From Macrostomum hystrix (lineage: Eukaryota; Platyhelminthes; Macrostomidae), in assembly GCA_950097015.1 (NCBI GenBank), contig CATNEN010000041.1, positions 666,001-730,000 of the forward strand: DNA of 64,000 bases, in the 5' to 3' direction. Every line of letters starts with the position of its first letter. Position 1 is the stretch's first letter. Position numbers and translations under genes: made by a program. The notes beneath the pieces were generated by a model. That model saw only the letters and a list, made by a program, of their open reading frames with translations, did no database searches and was not told the origin of the DNA. Below are positions 36,301 to 46,899 of the stretch, piece after piece.

Positions 36301-36780
36301 CCTACATATTATCTTTGAACGTTTTTCAAAGTAAGCTTTAAAATTTATTTTTGAATTTGAATACTTCAGTAACCTTTTTATCTATTATTTATAAAAGTAG
36401 CCACAGTTTTGTGTGGTATTTCCAAAAGCAATCTATGCTCTTTAATCTGTGGAAAATGGAAGGTACAACATCTACCAGACTAATTTCTACCCTCGCTGAT
36501 ATACTGCTACTAATTTTTCAGCTAGAGGAACTAATTCATTTGGGAATTGTCTTGCACCAGAACAGAAACTGGCTCTCAAGCCAGTTTAAACTTAGTCAGA
36601 ATTAAAAAAAGCTCAAAGCACTAGGCCTAGGCTACCCTTGGCTAATCAAATTAGGAAATGGCTAGATAATAAAAATGGAAGACAAAGCCAGTACTTGTAA
36701 TGTAATGCTTTTTGGTCTCAATTGTATTTCTTTATCAATTTTTTTTCACTTTAAATCGAATCAAACTTTCCTCAATCAAT
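33396..36780. other. Intergenic, mostly AT-rich; 16-bp minisatellite at 33893-34133
   Basis: About 3.4 kb between the calcium sensor and DGK genes. At 33893-34133 about 15 copies of GTTGTCAGCGAACAGG (16 bp, with CTCACAGG and CCAGAGG variants) occur. The rest is AT-rich with only short frames on either strand and nothing recognisable. Exons coding for the missing RVH part of the kinase were looked for here and not found. Confidence 0.5.
33893..34133. repeat. 16-bp minisatellite
   Basis: About 15 tandem copies of GTTGTCAGCGAACAGG and close variants, in the spacer after the calcium-sensor gene. Confidence 0.9.
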
Positions 36781-36842
36781 ATTTCAGCACCTTGCTCTAT
36801 TCTAAGTGTGTAAATATTAAGCTATCAGTTGCATCACCAGCC

Positions 36843-39464
36843 ATGTCTGATCATGCTAGCTGCATGGCTGGTGTGGACCTCAGTCTCGTTCAATGCCTCA
36901 GCAATCTGGACCTCGAAAAGTTGCAACCAAAGCAGACTTTGGAGTCTTTGTTTCATCTATTTGACAATGGGGCAAAAGGCTACCTGGACTCACGCGAGGT
37001 TAACCACATCATTGACCAGATGGTACACATAGCTACTGGACTAGACTGGGACACCAGTGATCTCCGGCCAGTAAGTTCACCCGCCTTGACATCCCCATTC
37101 CACAATAACTCCCATTGTGACCCTACCTCATACTCACGTTGACCTACCCCACCCACTGTAACCCTATCCCACACTCACGTGACCCTACCCCACACTCACG
37201 TGACCCTAACCCCACACTCACGTGACCCTAACCCCCCATCCACTGTGACTCTACCCCAAACTCATATGACCCGAACCCACACCCACTGCAACCCTACCCC
37301 ACACACACGTGACCCTACCCCACACACACGTGACCCTATCCCCACACCCACTGTGATCCTACCACACACCTACCCTGACTCTCCCACACTCCACTATGAG
37401 TCTCCCCACGTCCATCCTGACTCTCCCACACCCACCCTGACTCTCTCTCAAACCACCGCACAGATCCTGACAAAGCTGCTGCGCCAGATGTCCTCGCACT
37501 CTGACGGCCGGCTGAGCCTCGAGGACTGGCTGCGTGCAGGCAGCTCCACCATGCCGCTGCTGGCCCTGCTTGGACTGGACACCAGTGTCAGGGACGACGG
37601 CCGTCACGAATGGCGACTACGACGCTTTGTCAGGGACGAGCACTGCAACGCGTGTCATAAGCAGCTGACCGGGCTGAATAACCAGGCGAGTTGATTAAGG
37701 CTATACTACAGCCACTGATGCTACCAACAGTAGGCTTTGGAAAAAAGCACTTATTTGTTAGGTATGTAAAATAACTGAGGTTAGAGTGCATCTGAACGAA
37801 TATTATTCGGTTTTGTTCCTCGCAGGGCCTCCGCTGTGTCCTGTGCCATGACATGATCCACGCCAAGTGTGTCACCCGAGCCTCCGCCACCTGCATTGCC
37901 ACCTGCAGCAAGTCCAACCAGCTGCGCCAGCTTCAGCACCACTGGACTTCGGGCAACTGCTCCGGCGGCAGGTGTGCCGGTTGCGGCCGGTCAGTCAGCG
38001 GCTCCAGCCCGAGCAGCTTGCGGTGCCGCTGGTGCCGCGCCTGCCTGCATGCCGACTGCGCCGAGCTCTGGCCCGGCTTCGGCCAATGCCAGCTGGCCAA
38101 CCGCCTGGTGCTGCCACCGTCTGCCGTCTATCCGGCTGTGCTGGACGGCCAGCCGACTGCCCTGACTTTTCGACTGGCTCCGCCGCCCGGCTGCGAGCCG
38201 GTGCTGGTGTTCGTCAATCCGAAGTCTGGCGGCCGCCAGGGCTCCAGAGTGCTGCGCCGGCTGCGCTACCTGCTCAATCCGAGACAGGTGTACGACCTCA
38301 TCGCTGATAAGGGGCCGCAGGTGAGGCTCGGGTCTGTTTGGCTTAACGGATTTTTAGGCATTTAATGCCATTTAACACTTTGAATCAAGAAACCTGCAGC
38401 CGGCCAAGTTTCTACATTTGCTGCGTCATTCCTCCTATATATGCATTTTCACGAGGGACATTGAGAAGGTATTGGCAAATCACACCTAGTCTTCAAATTC
38501 ATTGCATTGTCTTCTTCTCCAGCGGGGCCTGAGCCTCTTCAACCAGCTGGATCAGTTCCGAATTCTCGTCTGCGGCGGCGACGGCACAGCCGGCTGGCTG
38601 CTCGAAGCGATGGACGCCTTCGAGTGGAGCGGCGGTCGACGGCCCCCGGTGGCGGTGCTGCCGCTGGGCACCGGCAACGACCTGGCCCGCTGCCTGAGCT
38701 GGGGCGGCGGCTACAACGGCGAGTCGCTGGACAAAATTCTGCAGCGAGTTGCGAGCGGCACCGTCGTCCAGCTCGACCGTTGGCGCATCGGCTTCTCGAC
38801 AACTCGGTCATCGACTGGCAGCGAGTCCGCCGAGCAGTCGGTGACGGAAGGCTGCCAGCCGCCCATCGGCATCGTGAACAACTACTTCAGCATCGGTGTG
38901 GACGCGACCATCGCCCGCCGATGGCACCTCCGTCGGGAGCGGCACCCGGAGCGGTTCAACTCGCGGCTGCGCAACAAGCTGCAGTACGTGGCGGTCGGCG
39001 CCTCCGAGCTGCTGGGCGCCAGCTGCAAAAATCTGCACCAACACCTGGACATCATCTGCGATGGCCAGGCGCTGGACCTGGCCGCCGGGCCGCCTCTGGA
39101 GGGCGTGGCCGTGCTGAACATCGCCACGATTTACGGCGGCCGCAGCCTCTGGTCGGACGATGGGCGGGACTCACAGTTCGCCAGGCGGGACATGGGCGAC
39201 GGCCTGCTGGAACTGGTGGGTCTGGAGGGCGCGGTGCACGCAGGTCTGGTGGCCGGCGGCTTTCCCAGCACCGGCCGCCGGCTGGCCCAGTGCTCGGAGA
39301 TCGTCATCCGGACGCGGCGCCCCTTCGCAATGCAGATCGACGGCGAGCCCTGGCTGCAGCCGCCCTGCACTGTCAGCATCAGCCGAGCCGGCCAGGCTGC
39401 CATGCTGGCTGCACCGCGGACTGAACGGACCGGCGGGCTGCGGGGACTGCTCTGCCGGCCCTGA
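36843..39464 (+). CDS. Type-I diacylglycerol kinase (alpha/beta/gamma group), no visible RVH domain
   Basis: Phosphorylates diacylglycerol to phosphatidic acid at membranes. Exons 36843-37070, 37464-37685, 37826-38320 and 38523-39464, all phase 0, give about 628 aa. Order: EF-hand pair (~30-105); two C1 zinc domains (~110-215), the first with HEWRLRRF and CNAC..C..C..H..C; catalytic domain with VFVNPKSGG, CGGDGTAGW and LPLGTGNDLARCLSWGGGY; accessory domain with NNYFSIGVDA, ERFNSRLRNKL, EGVAVLNI, GRRLAQCSE and FAMQIDGEPW. Intron 2 is GC-AG: exon ends CAG, then GCGAGT at 37686. Vertebrate type-I enzymes have an extra ~110-residue RVH domain before the EF hands, absent here. An acceptor (ATTTCAG, ending 36787) 55 nt before the ATG suggests a trans-spliced start or a missing upstream exon. 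Both EF loops lack key acidic residues. Confidence 0.92.
37120..37450 (+). repeat. ~20-bp minisatellite in DGK intron 1
   Basis: About 15 degenerate copies of a ~20-bp unit containing GTGACCCTACCCCACACTCAC-like sequence fill the intron between exons 1 and 2. The last copies merge into the pyrimidine-rich tract before the acceptor CCGCACAG (ending 37463). Confidence 0.85.
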
Positions 39465-39477
39465 GGCCGAGCGGCAC

Positions 39478-39925
39478 CCACTCTCCCCTGCCTTTTATCC
39501 CCTTTCACCTGCCTTTTATCCCACTCTCCCCTGCCTTTTATCCCACTCTCACCTGCCTTTTATCCCACTCTCCCCTGCCTTTTATCCCACTCTCCCCTGC
39601 CTTTTATCCCACTCTCACCTGCCTTTTATCCCACTCTCACCTGCCTTTTATCCCACTCTCACCTGCCTTTTATCCCACTCTCCCCTGCCTTTTATCCCAC
39701 TCTCCCCTGCCTTTTATCCCACTCTCACCTGCCTTTTATCCCACTCTCACCTGCCTTTTATCCCACTCTCCCTGCCTTTTATCCCACTCTCCCCTGCCTT
39801 TTATCCCACTCTCACCTGCCTTTTATCCCACTCTCCCCTGCCTTTTATCCCACTCTCACCTGCCTTTTATCCCACTCTCCCCTGCCTTTTATCCCACTCT
39901 CACCTGCCTTTTATTCCATCTCCCA
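39478..39925 (+). repeat. 23-bp minisatellite in the DGK 3' UTR
   Basis: About 19 copies of a 23-bp unit containing CTGCCTTTTATCCCACTCTC, beginning 14 bp after the DGK stop codon, so probably transcribed as 3' UTR. Pyrimidine-rich on the sense strand. Confidence 0.95.
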
Positions 39926-40903
39926 CCGGCTTATCCCAAGTCTCATGTCTTATGAATTCTGTTTTAACTTTTCTCTTCATTCCGGCCGTATCCAGTGTTC
40001 TTTTGTTGTAAAAAATCCCGTCTTTCTGTAGCTGTGAAGTGAGACCCAACTAACTATTGGTTGATAAATAGTGGCTCACTGAACCATGATGGTCAAGCAA
40101 CCTAACTGAACAGTGTCCGTGAGTTCAAATGTTATTTCAGTTTTGCCGTGCTCTTTAACTGTTTATCCTATGATTCTGTGAGTGGTTGATATTTCCAAGA
40201 AGCGCAAATCACGTGGAGATAAGTTGATTTGGACAGGTGCTGAGTCTCCGTTTTGTAATTAGTTTATTTCCCACTTTATGCCAAACGACTCGCTGTTTTG
40301 TTTGTCTTTTTTGCCTCCGAGTGACCGCCTTCGGACTGCTGTTACTCTTGAAATGATTAAGTGCTATTTTATTTCAATCAAATCATTCTTTTTATTTCTG
40401 ATCTTCGCTGCCGTGTTTACTTCCGAATGCAGCTTTGGCATTCCGCTTATTTAGTTTATTAAGGCCAGCACATTTGACTGCATGTTTTTTGTTATTTTTT
40501 TATTTAGCTAAGTCTTCTAAGTTATAAATAAACTATGGTCAGCTTGCTAATTAATGAACTGGCTCTTCTTCCAAAGGTTTTGCTTTTCTGTCTGCGAACT
40601 GCCTGGAAAAGCGGGGATTCTGTATAAAAAATGCTGTTCTTGAACCAGCCTTCACGGAAATGTCTTATGCTTATTATTCACATATTATAACCATTGAGCT
40701 TAACATGCTAGTCTAACAAATATTAAGGCTAACAGGATAAATAGAGCTAAAACTAAAGTTAGCGGAAAGAAATCTATATGCTCGTATACGTTTATACTGT
40801 TTCCAATTTCAGAAATAAAGTAATGTCAACAAAAATGAAAACAAATTGTCAATGCGAGCTAAACCCGTATTAAATATAATTGAAATGCGATTTTTTCACT
40901 TTC
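39926..40903. other. AT-rich spacer before the retrotransposon
   Basis: About 1 kb without a recognisable gene. Near 40526 an AATAAA (ATAAATAAAC context) is a candidate poly(A) signal for the DGK transcript. Confidence 0.4.
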
Positions 40904-40908
40904 GACAC
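40904..40908. other. Target-site duplication, left copy (GACAC)
   Basis: GACAC directly precedes the TG of the left LTR and is repeated directly after the CA of the right LTR (45529-45533). Confidence 0.9.
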
Positions 40909-41149
40909 TGTAATAAAGTCAGCGTGGCTTGCAGAGAGAGAAGTTCTTCAGAGCAGGCCAAGCCTAGCTCTCTAAATAAATAGAAGTTTATTTCTCAGCC
41001 TGACCAGGCTGACCAATCAGCCGCTACCTCTGGGCGTGCACGCGCTCCAGAGTACGCACATGCGCGAGTACATTGCGAGAGAGAGAGAGAGAGAAAAATA
41101 ACACCCTCAATCCCCTACTCTGCACTGATAGCGAAACGCAGTCACCACA
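40909..41149 (-). repeat. 3' LTR of the Gypsy element
   Basis: 241-bp LTR starting TGTAATAAAG and ending CACCACA on the plus strand, with a long GA microsatellite. Nearly identical to 45292-45528. The single substitution falls in the A/T-rich promoter-like stretch: TAGAAG here, TATAAG in the other LTR. Confidence 0.95.
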
Positions 41150-41310
41150 TCCCTCCACACGTAGACGAAAAAAGAAGCAAAAAAAAAGGAACAAAAAAAA
41201 GAAAAGAAAATGCATCCCAGCACCACGACAACAATAACAAAAAAAATCGAAGGAGCAAACACCACGCGAAAGCTGTAGAAAAAAAGTCTGTCAAGAAAAA
41301 AAAAACACAT

Positions 41311-44300
41311 TCAGTTGTACGTCAACCTGTCCGGGCATTTTCGGCTCCTCTGTGAACGCCGCGCCTGTGGAGTCGGAGGAAGCGGCGGCTGCATGGGCGG
41401 CGTCGGCGCGGTCGGTGGCTGGGCGGGCGGCGGCGGCGGGGGCGGCAGTAGCGGCGGAACCTCTGCCTCAGCCGATTCGTAGCGCAGGTCGTCATTTATT
41501 GGCTGTTCCGTGCTTCCTGAGGTCCGTGGTTCGATGCCTGCAGAGGCTACATGGTCGGCGTGGCGGCGTACAATGCGATCATCAGGCAGCCGGCACTCGT
41601 AGGACAAAGGCGCCGTTTGACGGCTGATGCTGGCCGGCAGCCACTTCTGCTGACCCGTGAAATCCCGCACTACGACGTCGTCGCCTTCCTCGAAGGACCT
41701 CGATCTGGCGCGCCTGTCGTGTTGTAGCTTCTGTGCTTCCTGTCGCCGCGTGACCACAGCCGAGACGTCCGGACGTACCAGATCCAGCAGCGTTCGCAGA
41801 GGCCGGCCCATCATCAGCTGGCTCGGCGGAACGCCCGTCGTGCTGTGCGGAGTCACCCGGTAGGTCAGCAGGAACCTAGCGAGCCGAGTCTGCAGAGCCG
41901 CCGGCCGTCCCTTCACCAGAGCCGCCTTCACTGTTTGTACCGCGCGTTCTGCCAGGCCGTTGGACGCCGGATGATAAGGCGACACCTTGACATGCCGGAT
42001 GCCGTTGCTGCTCATGAAGCTCTCCATCTCCTGGCTCACGAAGTTGGGACCGTTGTCCGTCACCACGACCTCCGGCAGGCCCAACTGGCTGAAAGTCCGC
42101 CGGAGCCTATCGATTGTAGCGGAGCTGGTCGCGGACTGGCAGATGTGCACCTCGATCCACTTGGAATGCGCATCGACCAGAATCAGCAACATCTTGCCTT
42201 CGAACGGTCCAGCGTAGTCCATGTGGACCCTTGACCACGGTCTGTCAGGCCAGGGCCAGGGCTGCAGCGGCGCAGGAGGTGGGCTTTGCTGATGCAGTTT
42301 GCACTGCCGGCAGTGCTGCGAGAGCCGCTCGATGTCACCGTCCATTCCCGGCCACCAAAAATAGTTCCTGGCCAGCGACTTCAGCTTGGACGCTCCTAGG
42401 TGACTTTGGTGCAGACACTCGAGCAGCGCCAGGCGTCCCTGAACCGGCACCACCACTCTGGTGCCCCAAAGCAGGCAGCCGTCCTCCACGCTCAGTTCCG
42501 CAGCTCGAGAGGCAAACGGCCGCAGATCTTCGCTCCATCGCCGATCCTCCGGCCAGCCTTCTTGCACGAACCTGAGCACTCGACCGAGCAGCGGGTCTCG
42601 CCGTGTCCAGCAGCGAACTTGAGCCGCAGTCACTGGGCCCTCGTTGAACGAGTCGATCAGCAGTACCACCTCAGCCGGCGCGGGCGCATCCGCTGGCTTG
42701 GACGGCAGCGGCAACCGGCTCAGCGCATCCGCCCGCAGCAGGGTGGCGCCCTTGCGGTACTGCAGTCGATAGGAGTAGCTGGACAGCAGCAGAGCCCAGC
42801 GCTGAATCCTGGCCGATGCTAGTGGCGGAATGGCTTTGTTCTCGTGAAGCAGCCCTAGAAGCGGCTTGTGGTCACTCTTCAGCTGGAAGTTCCGGCCGTA
42901 CAGATAGGTGTGGAATCGCTTGATGCCGAAAACAACTGCCAAGGCCTCCTTCTCCGTCTGGGAGTAGTTCTTCTCCGCATCGGCCAGAGTGCGGGACGCA
43001 AACGCGATAGGCCGCTCCACGCCATCTATCAGGTGGCAGATGACCGCGCCGAGACCGTAGGGCGAGCTGTCGCATTCCAGGATGACCTCTTTCCCGGGGT
43101 CGAAGTGCACTAGAGTCTGGGAGCTCAGCAGGAGCTCCTTGCAGCGGTGAAACGCACTCTCTTGCGGGCTGTTCCATTGCCAGGCAGCGCCCTTGTCCAA
43201 GAGGCGGTGCAGCGGAGCGAGCACGCTGGACAGGTTCGGCAGGAATCGTCCATAATAATTTATGAGGCCCAGGAAGCTGCGGAGTTGGGTGACGTCCTGG
43301 GGAGCTGGCGCCTCGACGATCGCGCTGACCTTGCTTTCCAGCGGGTGGAGACCGCTGGCGTCGATTCGGTGGCCCAGGTAGCTCACGGACTCCTGCATGA
43401 ACCGGCACTTGTCAGCTCGGCACTTCAGCCCAGCATCTTGTAGGCGCTGCAAAACAGCTTCCAGGTTCTCCAGGTGCTTCGCGTCATCCGTTCCTGTCAC
43501 CAGCAGATCGTCGATAAAAGCTGCCGTGTGCGGTCTTCCTTGAAGCAAGCCGTCCATTGTCCTCTGAAACATACCGACTGCCGGTGAGATGCCGAACGGC
43601 AGCCTGGTGTATCTGAGCAACCCCTTGGAGGTGTTGATGGTGCACAGACGCTGTGATTCCGAGTCCAGGGGCAGCTGCTGATACGCCTGACTGAGGTCTA
43701 GCTTGGTGAATTTCTGGCCCCCTGTTAGCTTTGCGAACAATTCTTCAATTCTGGGCAGCGGGTAGGAGTCCGGCACAACGTCCTGGTTCACAGTGCACTT
43801 GAAATCCGCGCAGATTCTGACGGATCCATCCGCCTTGAGCACCGGCACGATAGGAGACGCGTACTCGGAGTTAGAGACAGGCTGCAGAACGCCTTGCTCG
43901 ATCTCCCGGTCAAGTTGCTCCTCCACCTTGGACTTCAAGGCGAACGGCACCGTCCGAGCTTTGAAAAATTTGGGCTGTGCACCTGGTTTCGTCCGCAATT
44001 TCAGTGGTTCGCCTGTGTAGCAACCGAGTCCGTCCGAAAATACTGCGCTGTACTTTTGCACCAGCTGCTCCACCTGCTGATTGCCCTGAGCCGGCAGTTC
44101 TCGCTCTCGCAACTCCTTGATGCTTCTCCAGTCCAAGGTTAGTTCAGACAGCCAGTTCCGTCCGATTAGGCTGGAGCCGCTTCCTGAGACCACCACCAGA
44201 GGCAGGAGTTTCTGTTCCTTTCCTGGAATTTCCACAGTGACGCTCAACTGTCCCAGCACGTTGACAGGTTGGCCGCCGTAGTTCCGCAGCCGAATCGTGG

Positions 44301-45273
44301 TCCCACCGAGCTTAGGGATACCACCGAGAAGATCCTGGTAGACTTTGGCTGAGATTAGCGACACCGCGGCGCCCGTGTCGATCTCCATCAGGCAGGACAC
44401 GCCGTTGATCCGTACCGTGGTCAAGTAGGGTGGCACCTTGGCTGCAACTCTGGGCACGGTGTTAAGGGAACTGCAGTCCTCGTCTTCTGCTTCTTGCACG
44501 GCGCCCACGCGGGGCTTGGAGTCCGCACCCGATGCTCCGGCGCCTCTACGGCAAGCAGCTGCGGTGTGCCCGAGCTTGCCGCACTTGAAGCATCCCTTCT
44601 TGATGAACGGGCACCTGTCCGCCAGATGTCGAGTCGACAAGCACCGGAAGCACTTCTGTGGGGCTCGACCGGATCCGGTCGCCTTGGCCTGGTCGACTCG
44701 ATCGACTGAAGTAGCCGCCGCTGGGCCAGCCGCCTCCTGTGAGCTCCTGACGACCGTGCAGCCTTTTTCCGCCAGCTCCACCGCTTGAGCGATCTTCAGC
44801 GCCTTCTCGAGATCCAGCCCCGGCTCCGACAGCAGTCTGCGCTGGATCCGATCGTCCTGGATGCCGAGCACCAGCCGATCCCTGAGCATCGACTGCAAGC
44901 TGTTTCCGAACTTGCAATCCGTGGCCAGACGCCGCAAACTGGCCAGGAAATCCGCCACTGACTCGGTGCTGGCCCTCACGCGCTGATAGAAATGAAAACG
45001 CTCCACAATTTCAGAAGGCTCCGGCTTCCAGTGCTCCTTTAGCTTTTGGCAAATGTTTGCGTAGCTCGTCTCCGATGGCTTTTCCGGGGCCAGCAGGCTG
45101 CAAATCAGCTTGAATGTCTCCTTGCCACAGACACTGAGGAAGACAGCTCGCTTTTTGTCTTCGGACTCTATGTCGCTTGCAATGAAAACTTGCTCCACTC
45201 TTTCCTTGTACTGCAGCCAGTCCTCATTTTCAGGCTCAAATGGACCGATGCTACACAGTAGGCCAGTGGCCAT
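41311..45273 (-). CDS. Gypsy gag-pol polyprotein (single ORF, 1,320 aa)
   Basis: Copies and integrates the element. Domains in order: gag capsid-like region (1-~190); two CCHC zinc knuckles (~208-240); aspartic protease with a DTGA active site (~300); reverse transcriptase with the FIDD catalytic box (~586); RNase H (~720-840, DSSPYGLGAV); integrase with an HHCC zinc finger (~930-980) and a DDE core (D in MDYAG, D in VTDNGPNF, E in NGLAERA; ~1010-1110); proline-rich tail. No internal stop or frameshift, so gag and pol are fused in frame. The ATG at 45271-45273 lies only ~18 nt from the 5' LTR and overlaps the presumed primer-binding site. No chromodomain recognised. Confidence 0.95.
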   Translation of the reverse strand: MATGLLCSIGPFEPENEDWLQYKERVEQVFIASDIESEDKKRAVFLSVCGKETFKLICSLLAPEKPSETSYANICQKLKEHWKPEPSEIVERFHFYQRVRASTESVADFLASLRRLATDCKFGNSLQSMLRDRLVLGIQDDRIQRRLLSEPGLDLEKALKIAQAVELAEKGCTVVRSSQEAAGPAAATSVDRVDQAKATGSGRAPQKCFRCLSTRHLADRCPFIKKGCFKCGKLGHTAAACRRGAGASGADSKPRVGAVQEAEDEDCSSLNTVPRVAAKVPPYLTTVRINGVSCLMEIDTGAAVSLISAKVYQDLLGGIPKLGGTTIRLRNYGGQPVNVLGQLSVTVEIPGKEQKLLPLVVVSGSGSSLIGRNWLSELTLDWRSIKELRERELPAQGNQQVEQLVQKYSAVFSDGLGCYTGEPLKLRTKPGAQPKFFKARTVPFALKSKVEEQLDREIEQGVLQPVSNSEYASPIVPVLKADGSVRICADFKCTVNQDVVPDSYPLPRIEELFAKLTGGQKFTKLDLSQAYQQLPLDSESQRLCTINTSKGLLRYTRLPFGISPAVGMFQRTMDGLLQGRPHTAAFIDDLLVTGTDDAKHLENLEAVLQRLQDAGLKCRADKCRFMQESVSYLGHRIDASGLHPLESKVSAIVEAPAPQDVTQLRSFLGLINYYGRFLPNLSSVLAPLHRLLDKGAAWQWNSPQESAFHRCKELLLSSQTLVHFDPGKEVILECDSSPYGLGAVICHLIDGVERPIAFASRTLADAEKNYSQTEKEALAVVFGIKRFHTYLYGRNFQLKSDHKPLLGLLHENKAIPPLASARIQRWALLLSSYSYRLQYRKGATLLRADALSRLPLPSKPADAPAPAEVVLLIDSFNEGPVTAAQVRCWTRRDPLLGRVLRFVQEGWPEDRRWSEDLRPFASRAAELSVEDGCLLWGTRVVVPVQGRLALLECLHQSHLGASKLKSLARNYFWWPGMDGDIERLSQHCRQCKLHQQSPPPAPLQPWPWPDRPWSRVHMDYAGPFEGKMLLILVDAHSKWIEVHICQSATSSATIDRLRRTFSQLGLPEVVVTDNGPNFVSQEMESFMSSNGIRHVKVSPYHPASNGLAERAVQTVKAALVKGRPAALQTRLARFLLTYRVTPHSTTGVPPSQLMMGRPLRTLLDLVRPDVSAVVTRRQEAQKLQHDRRARSRSFEEGDDVVVRDFTGQQKWLPASISRQTAPLSYECRLPDDRIVRRHADHVASAGIEPRTSGSTEQPINDDLRYESAEAEVPPLLPPPPPPPAQPPTAPTPPMQPPLPPTPQARRSQRSRKCPDRLTYN

Positions 45274-45290
45274 TAGTCACCTCGTTGCCA
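45273..45290 (-). other. Putative primer-binding site of the Gypsy element
   Basis: On the minus strand TGGCAACGAGG begins one base after the 5' LTR end, as expected for pairing with the CCA end of a tRNA. I could not name the tRNA. The site abuts the gag ATG. Confidence 0.6.
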
Positions 45291-45291
45291 C

Positions 45292-45528
45292 TGTAATAAA
45301 GTCAGCGTGGCTTGCAGAGAGAGAAGTTCTTCAGAGCAGGCCAAGCCTAGCTCTCTAAATAAATATAAGTTTATTTCTCAGCCTGACCAGGCTGACCAAT
45401 CAGCCGCTACCTCTGGGCGTGCACGCGCTCCAGAGTACGCACATGCGCGAGTACATTGCGAGAGAGAGAGAGAAAAATAACACCCTCAATCCCCTACTCT
45501 GCACTGATAGCGAAACGCAGTCACCACA
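45292..45528 (-). repeat. 5' LTR of the Gypsy element
   Basis: 237-bp LTR, TG...CA, almost identical to the left LTR. In the transcription direction it contains TATATTTA, a possible TATA box absent in this form from the other LTR. Confidence 0.95.
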
Positions 45529-45533
45529 GACAC
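45529..45533. other. Target-site duplication, right copy (GACAC)
   Basis: Second copy of the 5-bp duplication flanking the retrotransposon insertion. Confidence 0.9.
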
Positions 45534-46890
45534 CATAACGTAAAGCCGGAAGTGTTATCTGCGTATATTAGCCTAATGGGAATGCAAATAATATCTAAAA
45601 CACGCAACGAAATAATATATATAATATTGATATACATACACATCTTAGTTTTACAAGGACATCTACTGGATTCAATTTGTATATCAAAAGTAAAGAAAGA
45701 TAATATAAAACGATGACCATGAACAATGGTCTATGAATGGTCTATGAATTTTGACCATGAACAAAATCAAACTATAGTTTCCGAGAATAGCGACAACAGC
45801 AGTATTGAACGATAATACTCTAGTGTGAATTATTATACACTAGTGACTCGAGTAACGTATATGCATATATATCTTCTTACGCAGTCCTCGACTAGCAGAC
45901 GTAGTGTAGTATTTTTTCAGTCTTGTAATTTCACTATCGCACAATAATACCTATAGCCCAATACCTATAGCGCAAAGGTCTCGCGCAACAATGCTATGAT
46001 CAAAAGTCCTAAAAAGTTCCTAGCAGATACATTTACTTTTGAATAGTATTTGCTTAAAAAATTATTAAAATCAGAAAAAAAGTTACATAATATTGCGTTA
46101 TTTTTTTCGTTCTTCTATCATGGTTGAGGAAGTACAAAACAATATTTTGTCTCCGAAAAGTCGAAACCCGGAAAAAATTAGACATGCTAAATTCTAAAAA
46201 AAAATGTGAAATTAACCCTTTGATTTTAAGTTAGGGCTTTTAATTATTTTAATTTTTTATAAGCAACGAAATCATTTAAAGCCATTTGTTAATATGCTAC
46301 AAAATACCACGATAACTTTCTGAAATCACAAATTCTTCGAAACCTGGTTGTTCAACGTGACGGCACGGCTCGGGAGAGCATGCTTCTCCTGATGTACCAG
46401 CACTCAATTTAAATTTTTGCGCTGAGTTTTAAGAAGTTGCTTAGCTAAAGTAGGCACAGAACAATATGAGCTCATTACCGATGCGAAAACTGACGAGGTA
46501 AATGAAAATATTTTTTACTAGAAATGTGTTACTATTTTTTCACTTTAAATTGGTTGTCAATAAAATTAGTTATTTGATAATAAAAAAATGATGCGCTTTG
46601 TGGCAAAATGTTTAAAGTAAAAGAAATACAATTTATTTTTCAAAAAATTGAGCAAAGTCAAGTAAGTTTTGTAATTTGAGCTGGATTTAATGGTGCATTT
46701 TTATACGTAAAATCGCGTTGTTGAGTTTTTAGAATGTATACATATAGATGTATGCAAACTTGTTTAATAAAATATATTAAAAGTCATCTGCCGATGCATT
46801 AATATATGTACTCGTATTATCCTTAGGCTCGTTTGCAGCCTTTTTTAACCAAAATAAAAAACCGTGAATTTTTCAAAAAAAACGAAAACA
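45534..46890. other. AT-rich spacer upstream of the cadherin gene
   Basis: About 1.35 kb of AT-rich sequence without a recognisable gene. A terminal AACAG (AG at 46889-46890), nine bases before the cadherin ATG, is a candidate cis- or trans-splice acceptor, though its pyrimidine tract is poor. Confidence 0.4.
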
Positions 46891-46899
46891 GGTGAAGCA

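Larger units (their letters stand above)
40909..45528 (-). mobile_element. Full-length Ty3/Gypsy LTR retrotransposon
   Basis: A 4.6-kb element bounded by LTRs 40909-41149 (241 bp) and 45292-45528 (237 bp), both TG...CA, flanked by the 5-bp duplication GACAC. The LTRs differ by a 4-bp change in a GA microsatellite and one G/T substitution, indicating a recent insertion. Transcribed leftward: the right LTR is 5'. A primer-binding-site-like TGGCAACGAGG starts one base inside the 5' LTR, and a short purine tract (GTGGAGGGA) precedes the 3' LTR. One continuous gag-pol ORF (41311-45273) has no env. Each LTR carries an AATAAA in the sense direction. Confidence 0.97.

Noticed and set aside
36351-36605. 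84-codon plus frame as an upstream RVH exon of the diacylglycerol kinase
   Set aside because: The peptide does not resemble an RVH domain, and the surrounding DNA has non-coding AT-rich composition.
41352-45358. Plus-strand frames across the Gypsy element
   Set aside because: Antisense shadows of gag-pol; no similarity and no start signals.
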